Assembly: GCA_020161775.1 (NCBI GenBank)
Contig: JAIUOW010000003.1
Location: forward strand, 229,977 to 293,976
Reading direction: 5' to 3'
Length of the DNA stretch: 64,000 nt
From: Pseudomonadota bacterium
GTDB lineage: Bacteria > Pseudomonadota > Gammaproteobacteria > Burkholderiales > Burkholderiaceae_C
In this document: positions 50,222 to 58,503 of the stretch, one piece after another
Numbering within the stretch: position 1 is the first letter of the stretch
Layout: each line of letters begins with the position of its first letter
The notes under the pieces: generated by a model
What the model saw: only the letters and a program-made list of their open reading frames with translations
Database searches by the model: none
Told to the model about the DNA's origin: nothing
Position numbers and translations under genes: made by a program

Positions 50222-50605
50222 CTAGCCGCGCGCACTGCACAGCTCGACGCAGTAATCAACCAGCGCGTCAATTTCATTGGATTTGTCAAATACCGCATCC
50301 GCGCCCAGCTGCTTGCAGCGCTTGCGCATGTCGGCCGTGGCGTAGTTGCTGAGCACCAGCACCCTCTGGCCGGGCCGGCGGTTGCGGCAGGACTCCAGCA
50401 CACCCAGCCCGCTGCCCTGCTTGAGAAACAGGTCCACGATGGCCAGATCCCAGGCATCTTCGTTTTGCGTCAACCAGGCGCAGCCTTCGTTTTCTGCCTC
50501 GGCGAAGCCAGCTGCCTTCACACAGGTCAGCTCTTCCAGCGTACCAATCAGATTTTCGCGGATGGTCGCGTTGTCTTCGACGATATAGGTTCTCAGTTCC
50601 ACCAT
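50222..50605 (-). CDS. Single-domain response regulator (receiver only)
   Basis: Receiver-only protein of 127 residues with no output domain. The phospho-acceptor is D58 (LAIVDLFLKQGSG), the acidic pair is E10-D11 (YIVEDNATIRENLIG), and the conserved Lys is K108 (VFDKSNEID). Such proteins work as phosphate shuttles or sinks or by direct binding. It converges on the NarL-type regulator gene, 25 bases apart, so it may share the CHASE3 kinase. Confidence 0.88.
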   Translation of the reverse strand: MVELRTYIVEDNATIRENLIGTLEELTCVKAAGFAEAENEGCAWLTQNEDAWDLAIVDLFLKQGSGLGVLESCRNRRPGQRVLVLSNYATADMRKRCKQLGADAVFDKSNEIDALVDYCVELCSARG

Positions 50606-50731
50606 GGTTGATGACGTGATGCCGGATACTGCTGCGGCATGTTTTTCTCAGTGGCCCGATTCGCAGGAAAGCTGTATCGCAATGTATCTCTTCATTGCTG
50701 GCGATTGTGCCAGCGGGAATTCCGCGTTGGT

Positions 50732-50747
50732 GTAGGACACTTCCTAC
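50732..50747. promoter_or_regulatory. Perfect GTAGGA-N4-TCCTAC palindrome
   Basis: GTAGGA (50732-50737), CACT, TCCTAC (50742-50747) is a perfect 6-4-6 inverted repeat in the 293-base gap between the receiver gene and the small membrane protein gene. NarL/FixJ regulators often bind short inverted repeats of this size, so it may be a site for the neighbouring regulator. Single TCCTAC/GTAGGA half-sites also occur at 44133 and 48068, but without a partner. Confidence 0.45.
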
Positions 50748-50898
50748 GGTGGGCCTCATGCATGAGACGGGCATTTTCCGGATACCAGCCTGTAGGTAGC
50801 CGCTGACATGCGGTCCCGCTGGCCGCCGATGGCCGCGGGTCCGGCGGCCCGCCACACTGCCTGCATGCGCCTGCTGACGGGCGCACCAGGAGCGCCCG

Positions 50899-51054
50899 AT
50901 GAAACTCTTTTTCGAATACACCGTGATTCTGGCTGGCACGCTGGCCGCGGCGGCGCTGGTGGCTTTTGGCGAACCCGCGCAGGCCGACCTGTTGATGGCG
51001 CAGGCCGCCACGTCCGCTGAAGACTGGCTGGGCGTTGCAGCCTGCCTGCGATGA
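50899..51054 (+). CDS. Small membrane or exported protein (51 aa)
   Basis: A 51-residue protein, MKLFFEYTVILAGTLAAAAL then VAFGEPAQADLLMAQ, with one hydrophobic helix (about 7-24) and a short soluble tail. An AGGAG site sits 6 bases before the ATG, and the coding region has the local GC pattern, so it is probably real. No family is recognised. Its stop is 10 bases before the AsmA-family start, suggesting co-transcription. Confidence 0.65.
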   Translation: MKLFFEYTVILAGTLAAAALVAFGEPAQADLLMAQAATSAEDWLGVAACLR

Positions 51055-51064
51055 GGCGAGCCTG

Positions 51065-53053
51065 ATGCCGCACGCGCAGCGGTGGCACATCGTTGGGCCC
51101 GGCCGCGCAGGGGCGCGCGTGCTGGCATGGACGTTGGGCGCCGTGGCCCTGCTGGCGGTCGCGGTGCTGCTGTTTCCGTGGGACATGCTGCGCGGCCCGC
51201 TCGGCCGCTACGTTTCAGGGCAGACGGGGCGCCATTTCGAAATCACGCGGCGCCTGGACGTCAAGCCAGGGTGGACTACGCGCGTGCGCATGGAGGGCGT
51301 GACCTTTGCCAACCCGGAATGGGCGCAAGACGCGTATTTGCTGCAAGCCGAATCGGCGGAATTTGAAGTGCGGCTGCTGCCCCTGCTGAGGGGCCGCCTG
51401 GAGCTGCCGTCGCTGGTGCTGCAGGCGCCGCAGCTGGGCCTGCAAATGGAGGCGGATGGCAGGCGCACCTGGGCGCTGGGCCGCGACACGGCGGACGAAG
51501 CCAACGTACCGCAGATCGGCTCGCTGGCGGTGGACAAGGGCGAACTGCACTACATCGCGCCAGCGCGAGGTGCGGACATCCGCATGGCGTTCGAAGTGGA
51601 CCCGCGCGCGGGCGACGCGCTGCCCCTGAGCTACAGCGCCAGGGGCCGCTGGCAGGGCCAGGCGTTTTCTGCCAACGGCCGCACCGGCAGCGTGCTGGTG
51701 CTGCACGCGCCGCTGCAGGCGCCGTTCCCGCTGGAAGTCAACGCGTTGGCGGGCAGCACCAGCCTGCGCGCCACCGGCACGCTGGCAAGCCTGGCCAGCA
51801 TGGATGGTGCGGACGCTGCCTTTGAGCTGCGTGGGGCCAGCCTGGCCGACCTCTACCGCCTGGTGGGGGTTGTGCTGCCGGAAACGCCGCGCTATGCCGT
51901 CAACGGCCGCGTGGCCCGCCGGGGGCCGGTGTGGCGCGTTGAAAACATCCGTGGCCGCCTGGGCCAGTCCGACCTGGCGGGGGCGCTGGCCTACGACCGT
52001 TCACAGGCGGTGCCCCTGCTCACCGGATCGCTGCAGTCGCGCGTGCTGGACTTTGACGACCTCGCGCCCCTGGTGGGTTTGCCCGAACAGCCGCGCAGCG
52101 TTGCGGCCGCGCCAGCCGCGCCAGCCGCGCGCGCCGCGGCGGCCAGGCCAGTGACTCCGCCGGGGCGCGTGCTGCCCACCGCGACGCTGGACGTGCAGCG
52201 CCTGCGGGCCATGGACGCTGATGTGCGCTATGGCGCGGCGCGCATCTCGAATGCGCGCGCGCTGCCGCTGGAGCGTGCGGACATCCATGTCCGGCTCAAG
52301 GGCGGGGTGCTCAACCTGGATCCGTTGAAGCTGGGCGTGGCCGGCGGGCAACTGGCGGGCCGCCTGCGCATCGATGCAGCCAGCGACACGGCCGCTGTGG
52401 CGGTGAACCTGGACGCGCGCGGGTTGCAGCTGAACCGGCTGTTCCCCGCTGTGGAATCCACCCGCAGCAGCCTGGGCCGCATGGCGGGCAGCATCGACCT
52501 GGCCGGCCGGGGCAACAGCGCGGCCCGCATGCTGGCCACGGCATCGGGCGACGTGGCGCTGCTCATGGGTGAGGGCCAGATCAGCAACCTGCTGCTGGAG
52601 TTTGCCGGGCTGGACGGCGGCGAGATCATCAAGTTCCTGCTGCGCGGGGACCGCGATGTGCGGCTGCGCTGCGCCGCCGCCGCGTTTGACGTGAAGCAGG
52701 GCGTGATGACAAGCCGCGCCCTGGTGCTGGACACGGTGGATACCGCCATCCTCGGTACAGGGACCGTGAGTCTGGTGGATGAATCGCTGGACCTGGTGCT
52801 GCGCCCGTCACCCAAGGACGCCAGCATCCTGAGCCTGCGCTCGCCGCTGAAGATCACGGGCAGCTTTGCCGCGCCACGCGCCGGCCCCGACAAGGCCGCG
52901 CTGGCCGGGCGCGCGGGCATTGCACTGGCCCTGGGGGCATTGAATCCGCTGCTGGCACTGGCCGCCACGGTCGAGACCGGGCCGGGGGTGGATGCCAATT
53001 GCCCACAGGTGCTGGCGCAGGCCCAGGCGGCTGCGCAGCCGCACGCGAAGTAA
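51065..53053 (+). CDS. AsmA family protein
   Basis: Large envelope protein of 662 residues. One N-terminal helix (VLAWTLGAVALLAVAVLLF, about 21-39) anchors it in the inner membrane; the periplasmic body begins with the AsmA-type FEITRRLDVKPGWTTRVRMEGV and has long beta-strand repeats, ending with a conserved AsmA_2-like stretch (MAGSIDLAGRGNSAARMLAT, then FLLRGDRDVRLRCAAAAFDVKQG). An Ala-rich break is seen near 345-360. AsmA-type proteins form hydrophobic grooves that move phospholipid between membranes. Start ATG 51065, 10 bases after the small protein stop. Confidence 0.88.
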   Translation: MPHAQRWHIVGPGRAGARVLAWTLGAVALLAVAVLLFPWDMLRGPLGRYVSGQTGRHFEITRRLDVKPGWTTRVRMEGVTFANPEWAQDAYLLQAESAEFEVRLLPLLRGRLELPSLVLQAPQLGLQMEADGRRTWALGRDTADEANVPQIGSLAVDKGELHYIAPARGADIRMAFEVDPRAGDALPLSYSARGRWQGQAFSANGRTGSVLVLHAPLQAPFPLEVNALAGSTSLRATGTLASLASMDGADAAFELRGASLADLYRLVGVVLPETPRYAVNGRVARRGPVWRVENIRGRLGQSDLAGALAYDRSQAVPLLTGSLQSRVLDFDDLAPLVGLPEQPRSVAAAPAAPAARAAAARPVTPPGRVLPTATLDVQRLRAMDADVRYGAARISNARALPLERADIHVRLKGGVLNLDPLKLGVAGGQLAGRLRIDAASDTAAVAVNLDARGLQLNRLFPAVESTRSSLGRMAGSIDLAGRGNSAARMLATASGDVALLMGEGQISNLLLEFAGLDGGEIIKFLLRGDRDVRLRCAAAAFDVKQGVMTSRALVLDTVDTAILGTGTVSLVDESLDLVLRPSPKDASILSLRSPLKITGSFAAPRAGPDKAALAGRAGIALALGALNPLLALAATVETGPGVDANCPQVLAQAQAAAQPHAK

Positions 53054-53057
53054 GGCC

Positions 53058-53813
53058 TCAGGCTGGGGCCCCACCGCACACCGGGCAGGCCGGATCGCGC
53101 GCCGTGCGCACCTCGCTCCATTCCATGGCGCGCGCTTGCAGCATCAGCAGGCGGCCGGTGGCCGGTGTGCCGGCACCGGCCAGCAGCTTGAGCGCCTCGG
53201 CGGCCTGCATGGCGCCGATGATGCCCACCAGGGGCGCAAACACACCCAGCGTTGCGCACTGTGTTTCCTGCACGTCGCCATCCGGGGGAAACACGCAGGC
53301 ATAGCAGGGTGACCGTGCGTTGCGCGGGTCGTGCACCATGAGCTGCCCGTCAAACCGTACCGCAGCGCCCGAGACCAGCGGTTTGCGGTGGCGCACGCAG
53401 GCCGCGTTGACGGCCTGGCGCGTGGCGAAGTTGTCGCAGCAGTCCAGCACCACGTCGGCCGTGGCCACCAGCGCGTCCAGCTGGACGGCCCCGGCGCGCT
53501 CCACCCGGGGTGTGACCTGCACGTCGGGGTTGAGCTCGGCGATGGCCTGGCGGGCCGACAGCGCCTTGGGCTGGCCCACGCGCGCCGTGGTGTGGGCGAT
53601 CTGGCGCTGGAGGTTGGTGAGGTCTACCTGGTCGTCATCCACCAGCGTGATGCGCCCGACGCCGGCGCTGCCCAGGTACAGCGCCACGGGCGATCCCAGC
53701 CCGCCCGCGCCGATCACCAGCGCATGGGCGCCCAGCAAACGCTCCTGGCCTTCGATGCCGATGTCGTCGAGCAGGATGTGCCGCGAATACCGCAGCAGCT
53801 GGTCGTCGGTCAA
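53058..53813 (-). CDS. moeB: MoeB/ThiF family adenylyltransferase
   Basis: E1-like enzyme that adenylates the C-terminal glycine of MoaD (or ThiS) for sulfur transfer in molybdopterin or thiamine synthesis. The 251 residues begin LLRYSRHILLDDIGIEGQ; the nucleotide loop GAGGLGS starts at residue 35; the catalytic Cys is C186 (ETQCATLGV); four zinc Cys are C170, C173 and C243, C246. It lacks the C-terminal rhodanese domain of MoeBR/MOCS3. Its ATG overlaps the ctpA stop by 4 bases. Confidence 0.92.
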   Translation of the reverse strand: MTDDQLLRYSRHILLDDIGIEGQERLLGAHALVIGAGGLGSPVALYLGSAGVGRITLVDDDQVDLTNLQRQIAHTTARVGQPKALSARQAIAELNPDVQVTPRVERAGAVQLDALVATADVVLDCCDNFATRQAVNAACVRHRKPLVSGAAVRFDGQLMVHDPRNARSPCYACVFPPDGDVQETQCATLGVFAPLVGIIGAMQAAEALKLLAGAGTPATGRLLMLQARAMEWSEVRTARDPACPVCGGAPA

Positions 53814-55246
53814 TTCTCTTTTTTCTCTTCCTTGCGCTCGACCTGCGTCTTGCTGATGAGCACGGGGCGGCCCTTGAGCTGGTTGAGCGCCTGAACGAGC
53901 TGGAAGTCCTTGTCGCTGCCGAACTCGGGCATGCGGCGGTCCTGCGGCGGCTTGCGGGCTTCTTCCTCGGCGCGCTTGCGCGCCTCTTCGCGGGCCTTTT
54001 CCCGGGCCTCATCCTTGACCTCGGGGCCCTGGCCGCTGCCCAGGTGCTTTTGCAGATCGGATTCGCGGGTGCGCAGCGCGGCAAAGATGTTGCCTTCCTC
54101 GGTCTCGTCCACCAGCACGTCGGGGATGATGCCGCGCGCCTGGATGGAGGTGCCGTTGGGCGTGTAGTAGCGGGCCGTGGTCAGCTTGAGGCCGGTGTCC
54201 GGGCCCAGCGGGCGCACCGTCTGGACCGAGCCCTTGCCAAAGGTCTGGCTGCCCAGGATGGTGGCGCGCTTGTGGTCCTGCAGCGCACCGGCCACGATTT
54301 CGCTGGCCGAGGCCGAGCCTTCGTTGACCAGCACCACCAGCGGCACGCTTTTGAGCGCGGCGGGCAGGCGGCGGATCGGGTCGGCGCCGCTCCTGCGCTG
54401 GTAAAACTCCGGCGCGGCCTTGTAGACGAACTTGCTTTCAGCCAGTTGTCCGTTGGTGGACACCACCGTGACGTTCTCGGGCAGGAAGGCGGCCGAGATG
54501 GCCACGGCGGCGTCCAGCAGGCCGCCGGGGTCGTTGCGCAGGTCCAGCACCAGGCCCTTGAGGTTGGGCTCGGCGCGGTAGATTTCCTCGACCTTGCGCG
54601 CAAAGTCGTCCACCGTGCGTTCCTGGAACTGGCTCAGGCGGATCCAGGCGTAGCCGGGCTCCATGACCTTGCCCTTGACCGACACGGTCTTGATCTCTTC
54701 GCGCGTGATGGTGACGGGGAAGGTGCGGTTCTCGTCCTTGCGGTAGATGGTCAGCAGCACCTTGGTGTTGGGCTCGCCGCGCATGCGCTTGACGGCTTCA
54801 TTGAGCGTCAGGCCCTTGACCAGCGTGTCGTCGATCTTGGTGATGAGGTCATTGGGCTTGAGGCCGGCGCGAAACGCCGGGGAACCTTCGATCGGGGACA
54901 CCACCTTGACCAGGCCGTCTTCCTGGGAGATTTCTATGCCCACGCCGACAAAGCGGCCGGAGGTGCCTTCGCGGAATTCCTTGAAGGACTTCTTGTCGAA
55001 GTACTGCGAATGCGGGTCCAGGCTGGCCACCATGCCCGAGATGGCGTCGGAGATGAGCTTTTTCTCGTCGATGGGCTCGACGTAGTCCGTCTTGACCATG
55101 CCGAAGACCGCGGCGAGCTGCTGCAGCTCTTCAAGGGGCAGGGGGGCGAGCGATCCACGCGCCACGGTTTGCAACGACACCGTGGTGAGTACGCCCGCCA
55201 GGGCACCCACCGAAATCCAGCCCGCGATCTTGAGTTTCTGGCTCAT
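53810..55246 (-). CDS. ctpA: C-terminal processing peptidase (S41 family)
   Basis: Periplasmic serine protease of 478 residues. An N-terminal membrane or signal helix (IAGWISVGALAGVLTTVSL) is followed by a PDZ domain (about 95-170, VGVGIEISQEDGLVKVVSP) and the S41 core with catalytic Ser in NEGSASASEIVAGAL and Lys in GSQTFGKGSVQTV. The C-terminal tail is a charged Lys/Glu/Arg coil (EAREKAREEARKRAEEEARK) typical of beta-proteobacterial CtpA. The ATG at 55246 has GAGGAC upstream. It is followed by moeB in a coupled pair. Confidence 0.94.
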   Translation of the reverse strand: MSQKLKIAGWISVGALAGVLTTVSLQTVARGSLAPLPLEELQQLAAVFGMVKTDYVEPIDEKKLISDAISGMVASLDPHSQYFDKKSFKEFREGTSGRFVGVGIEISQEDGLVKVVSPIEGSPAFRAGLKPNDLITKIDDTLVKGLTLNEAVKRMRGEPNTKVLLTIYRKDENRTFPVTITREEIKTVSVKGKVMEPGYAWIRLSQFQERTVDDFARKVEEIYRAEPNLKGLVLDLRNDPGGLLDAAVAISAAFLPENVTVVSTNGQLAESKFVYKAAPEFYQRRSGADPIRRLPAALKSVPLVVLVNEGSASASEIVAGALQDHKRATILGSQTFGKGSVQTVRPLGPDTGLKLTTARYYTPNGTSIQARGIIPDVLVDETEEGNIFAALRTRESDLQKHLGSGQGPEVKDEAREKAREEARKRAEEEARKPPQDRRMPEFGSDKDFQLVQALNQLKGRPVLISKTQVERKEEKKEN

Positions 55247-55407
55247 GCTTACAAGTCCTCTTGACTTCAATATACACCCGGCACAGGCGTATGACGACAC
55301 CTGTGCACCGGGGTTCCAGGGACTTTGGGGTTTTGCGGCAAGGTACCGGTTCCTTTACCCGAGCTTTACGCTCAGGCACCTGCACCATGCCGGGGCGCCA
55401 GGTGGCG

Positions 55408-56151
55408 TCAGGCCTTGCCTTGCGAGGCCACCGCGGCCGCAGCCTTGGCCGCTGCTTCGGCGTCGCCCAGGTAGTAGTGGCGCACCGGCTTGAGGTTGCC
55501 GTCCAGCTCGTACACCAGCGGGATGCCATTGGGGATGTTCAGCCCCACGATGTCGGCGTCGGCGATGTTGTCCAGGTACTTCACGAGCGCCCGGATCGAG
55601 TTGCCGTGGGCGGCCACTACCACCCGCTGGCCCGAGAGGATGGCCGGGGCGATGGATTCGTTCCAGAACGGCAGCACGCGCGCCACTGTGTCTTTCAGGC
55701 ATTCGGTCAGGGGGATCTGCTCTGGCGCCAGGCCGGCGTAGCGGCGGTCGCCGCGCTCGCTGCGCGGGTCGGTGGGCTCCAGCGCGGGGGGCGGGGTGTC
55801 GTAGCTGCGCCGCCACACCAGGACCTGCGCGTCACCATACTGCTTGGCCATGTCGGCCTTGTTCAGGCCCTGCAGGCCGCCGTAATGGCGCTCGTTCAGG
55901 CGCCAGCTGTGCACCACGGGCAGCCAGGTGCGGTCCATTTCGTCCAGCACATGCCACAGGGTGCGGGTCGCGCGCTTGAGCACGCTGGTGAACGCCAGGT
56001 CGAAGTCCCAGCCCTCGGCCTTGAGCAGGCGGCCGGCGTCGCGCGCCTGGGCGATGCCGGTGTCGGTCAGGTCCACGTCGGTCCAGCCGGTGAAGCGGTT
56101 TTCAAGGTTCCAGGTGGATTCGCCGTGGCGGATGAGGACAAGTTTGTACAT
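55408..56151 (-). CDS. gpmA: 2,3-bisphosphoglycerate-dependent phosphoglycerate mutase
   Basis: Glycolytic enzyme that interconverts 3- and 2-phosphoglycerate. The 247 residues are the usual length. The phospho-His is H9 in the signature [18 protein letters not shown]; further catalytic motifs are [16 protein letters not shown] and [16 protein letters not shown], and the N-terminal MYKLVLIR confirms the ATG at 56151. It is divergent from the rhodanese gene with 92 bases between. Confidence 0.97.
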   Translation of the reverse strand: MYKLVLIRHGESTWNLENRFTGWTDVDLTDTGIAQARDAGRLLKAEGWDFDLAFTSVLKRATRTLWHVLDEMDRTWLPVVHSWRLNERHYGGLQGLNKADMAKQYGDAQVLVWRRSYDTPPPALEPTDPRSERGDRRYAGLAPEQIPLTECLKDTVARVLPFWNESIAPAILSGQRVVVAAHGNSIRALVKYLDNIADADIVGLNIPNGIPLVYELDGNLKPVRHYYLGDAEAAAKAAAAVASQGKA

Positions 56152-56201
56152 GGGCAGGAACGGATGGCGGGGTTGGAAAACAAGGGGAAAGCCCTCCATT
56201 C

Positions 56202-56237
56202 TAAAATCGCGGTTTGCCCGAAGCAGAACCCGAAAGG
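56202..56237 (+). promoter_or_regulatory. -10 box and ribosome site of the rhodanese gene
   Basis: TAAAAT at 56202-56207 is a good -10 candidate with no clear -35 at the usual distance. AAAGG at 56233-56237 lies 6 bases before the GTG at 56244, which decides that start over the non-canonical upstream codons. Confidence 0.45.
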
Positions 56238-56243
56238 TACGAC

Positions 56244-56654
56244 GTGAAGTTTTTGATGGACAACTGGATGCTGATTGCCGTGGCGTTTGCCTCCGGCGCC
56301 CTGCTGATGTGGCCGATGGTGACCCGCGGCATGCGCGTGGGCAGCCTGACGCCCAATGCCGCGGTGCAGCTGATCAACCGCGAAAAGGCCGTGGTGGTGG
56401 ATGTGAGCGAGACAGAGGAATTCGCTGGCGGCCATATCGTCGGGTCCAAAAATATTCCCTTGGGCCAGTTTGAGGAAAAGCTGCCCGATGTGGTGAAGAA
56501 CAAGGCCTTGCCGCTGATCCTGGTGTGCCCCGTGGGCGCACGCGCCAACCGGGCGCTGGCCATGGCCAAGAAGCTGGGTTACGAGCAGGCCCAGGTCCTT
56601 GGCGGCGGGCTCAACGCCTGGAAAGAAGCCAGCCTGCCGGTTGAAAAGGCCTGA
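56244..56654 (+). CDS. Membrane-anchored rhodanese-like protein (YibN-like)
   Basis: Sulfurtransferase-fold protein of 136 residues. An N-terminal membrane helix ([19 protein letters not shown]) precedes a single rhodanese domain with [23 protein letters not shown] and the active-site Cys in [10 protein letters not shown], then [15 protein letters not shown]. Start is the GTG at 56244 with AAAGG upstream. The order yibN-grxC-secB-gpsA is the same as in E. coli and strongly conserved. Whether it acts as a thiosulfate sulfurtransferase is not known. Confidence 0.9.
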   Translation: MKFLMDNWMLIAVAFASGALLMWPMVTRGMRVGSLTPNAAVQLINREKAVVVDVSETEEFAGGHIVGSKNIPLGQFEEKLPDVVKNKALPLILVCPVGARANRALAMAKKLGYEQAQVLGGGLNAWKEASLPVEKA

Positions 56655-56657
56655 ACC

Positions 56658-56915
56658 ATGCAGGCCGTCAAGATGTACACCACGGCGGTATGCCCGTATT
56701 GCATCCGCGCCAAGCAGATCCTCAAGGCCCGGGGCGTCGAGCAGATCGACGAAGTGCGCGTGGACATGGACCCGGACGCCCGCATGGCCATGATGGAGGC
56801 CACGGGCCGGCGCACGGTGCCCCAGATTTTCATTGGCAGCACCCATGTGGGCGGTTGCGATGACCTGATGGCGCTGGACAGCCGTGGTGGGCTGACCCCG
56901 CTTTTGAACGGATAA
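56658..56915 (+). CDS. grxC: Glutaredoxin 3
   Basis: Glutathione-dependent disulfide reductase of 85 residues. The redox site C12-P-Y-C15 is in TTAVCPYCIRAKQIL; the cis-Pro motif TVPQIFI and the closing GGCDDLMALD are typical of GrxC. The gene lies 3 bases after the rhodanese gene and before a strong terminator, so the terminator separates it from secB. Confidence 0.96.
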   Translation: MQAVKMYTTAVCPYCIRAKQILKARGVEQIDEVRVDMDPDARMAMMEATGRRTVPQIFIGSTHVGGCDDLMALDSRGGLTPLLNG

Positions 56916-56932
56916 TCCTTCTTGACCTGTCT

Positions 56933-56968
56933 GCCCGTCAGGGGTGTCACCCCGGCGGGCTTTGTTTT
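56933..56968 (+). terminator. Intrinsic terminator after grxC
   Basis: GCCCG (56933-56937) pairs with CGGGC (56956-56960), and an inner GGGG/CCCC stem (56941-56944 with 56950-56953) caps it, followed by TTTGTTTT. It should end or attenuate the rhodanese-grxC message before secB. Confidence 0.85.
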
Positions 56969-56988
56969 GACCTGAAAGAATTTTTGCC

Positions 56989-57447
56989 ATGGCCGACCAG
57001 CAAGACCCCGTGTTCCAGATCCAGCGCGTTTACCTCAAGGAAGCGTCGCTGGAGCAGCCCAATTCCCCGCAGATCCTGCTGGAGCAGGAGCAGCCGGCAG
57101 TGGACATCCAGCTGGGCGTGGACGCCACCCCGGTGGCCGACGGCGTGTTCGAGGTGTGCGTGACCGCCACCGTGCAGACCAAGATCAAGGACAAGACCGT
57201 GTTCCTGGTGGAAGTCAAGCAGGCCGGCATTTTCGAGATCCGCAACCTGCCGCCCGAGCAGATGGGCCCGATCATGGGCATTGCCTGCCCGCAGATCGTG
57301 TACCCCTACCTGCGCGGCAACGTGGCCGACATCATCACGCGCGGCGGCTTCCCGCCCGTGCACCTGAGCGAGATCAACTTCCAGGCGATGTACGAGCAGC
57401 AGCAGGCCCAGGCGGAAGCCGACGCGCCGCGCATCGTCACCCAATAA
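56989..57447 (+). CDS. secB: Protein-export chaperone SecB
   Basis: Cytoplasmic tetrameric chaperone that holds pre-proteins unfolded for the SecA/SecYEG pathway. The 152 residues have the family opening ([22 protein letters not shown]), the long conserved core [17 protein letters not shown] and the groove motif [20 protein letters not shown], then [14 protein letters not shown] terminator lies just upstream, so secB is probably read from its own promoter. It is followed by gpsA after 31 bases, as in E. coli. Confidence 0.97.
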   Translation: MADQQDPVFQIQRVYLKEASLEQPNSPQILLEQEQPAVDIQLGVDATPVADGVFEVCVTATVQTKIKDKTVFLVEVKQAGIFEIRNLPPEQMGPIMGIACPQIVYPYLRGNVADIITRGGFPPVHLSEINFQAMYEQQQAQAEADAPRIVTQ

Positions 57448-57478
57448 CGCGCAGCGCCCGCGCGGCGCGCACGACGCC

Positions 57479-58483
57479 ATGAGAATCCTGGTTCTTGGAG
57501 CCGGCGCCTGGGGCACAGCCCTGGCTATCAGCGCCGCGCCGCGGCACGCCGTGTCGCTGTGGGCGCGCGATGCGCAGCAGGCGGCGGCGCTGGCCGCGCA
57601 GCGCGAGAACACCCTGTACCTGCCCGGGATCGCGCTGCCCGATGCCCTGTGCGTGCGCGGCGATCCGCTGGCCGCGCTGGCACCGCTGGCCACCGCCCAT
57701 GACCTGGTCATCATTGCCACCCCCATGGCCGGCCTGCGCGGGCTGCTGGTGGCGCTGCGCGGCTGCAAGGCGCCGGTGGCCTGGCTGTGCAAGGGCTTTG
57801 AAGCACCCGTGACGCAGCCCTGGGGACTGCTGGGCCATGAGGTGCAGGCCGAGGTAGCGCCGGACCTGATGGCCGGCGCCCTGAGCGGCCCGAGCTTTGC
57901 GCAGGAAGTGGCGCGCGGCCAGCCCACGGCCCTGGTGGCCGCCGCTGCCCACCCCGCCTTGCGCCAGGCGCTGGTGGACGCCTTTCACAGCCCGTCGCTG
58001 CGGGTCTATGCCAACGACGATCTGGTTGGCGTGGAAGTCGGCGGCGCTGTCAAGAATGTGCTGGCCATTGCCACCGGCCTGTGCGATGGCCTGGGGCTGG
58101 GGCTGAATGCGCGCGCCGCGCTCATCACCCGCGGCCTGGCCGAAATGACGCGCCTGGGCCTGGCGCTGGGCGCACGGGCCGACACCTTCATGGGCCTGGG
58201 CGGCCTGGGCGACCTGGTGCTGACCGCCACGGGTGACCTGAGCCGCAACCGCCGCGTGGGCCTGCTGCTGGCGCAGGGCCAGACGCTGCAACAGGCGGTG
58301 GCTTCCCTGGGCCATGTGGCCGAAGGCGTTTACTGCGCGCGCACCGTGGTGCAGCGCGCGCGCCACCTGGGCGTGCAGATGCCGATTGCCGAATGCGTGG
58401 TGGGCCTGCTGGACGGGCAGCTGGACGCCCGCGCCGCCGTGGCCGCCCTGATGGGCCGCGACCCGGCCCCGGAGACAGCCTGA
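57479..58483 (+). CDS. gpsA: Glycerol-3-phosphate dehydrogenase [NAD(P)+]
   Basis: Cytoplasmic enzyme that reduces dihydroxyacetone phosphate to sn-glycerol-3-phosphate for phospholipid synthesis. The 334 residues begin [18 protein letters not shown], the dinucleotide-binding motif; [12 protein letters not shown] and [16 protein letters not shown] (catalytic Lys) are also clear, with the typical [14 protein letters not shown]. It ends 20 bases before the convergent stop of the DUF11 gene. The ugp import genes at the other end of the window supply the same metabolite. Confidence 0.97.
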   Translation: MRILVLGAGAWGTALAISAAPRHAVSLWARDAQQAAALAAQRENTLYLPGIALPDALCVRGDPLAALAPLATAHDLVIIATPMAGLRGLLVALRGCKAPVAWLCKGFEAPVTQPWGLLGHEVQAEVAPDLMAGALSGPSFAQEVARGQPTALVAAAAHPALRQALVDAFHSPSLRVYANDDLVGVEVGGAVKNVLAIATGLCDGLGLGLNARAALITRGLAEMTRLGLALGARADTFMGLGGLGDLVLTATGDLSRNRRVGLLLAQGQTLQQAVASLGHVAEGVYCARTVVQRARHLGVQMPIAECVVGLLDGQLDARAAVAALMGRDPAPETA

Positions 58484-58503
58484 GCGGCTTTGTTGCTGCG
58501 CCG

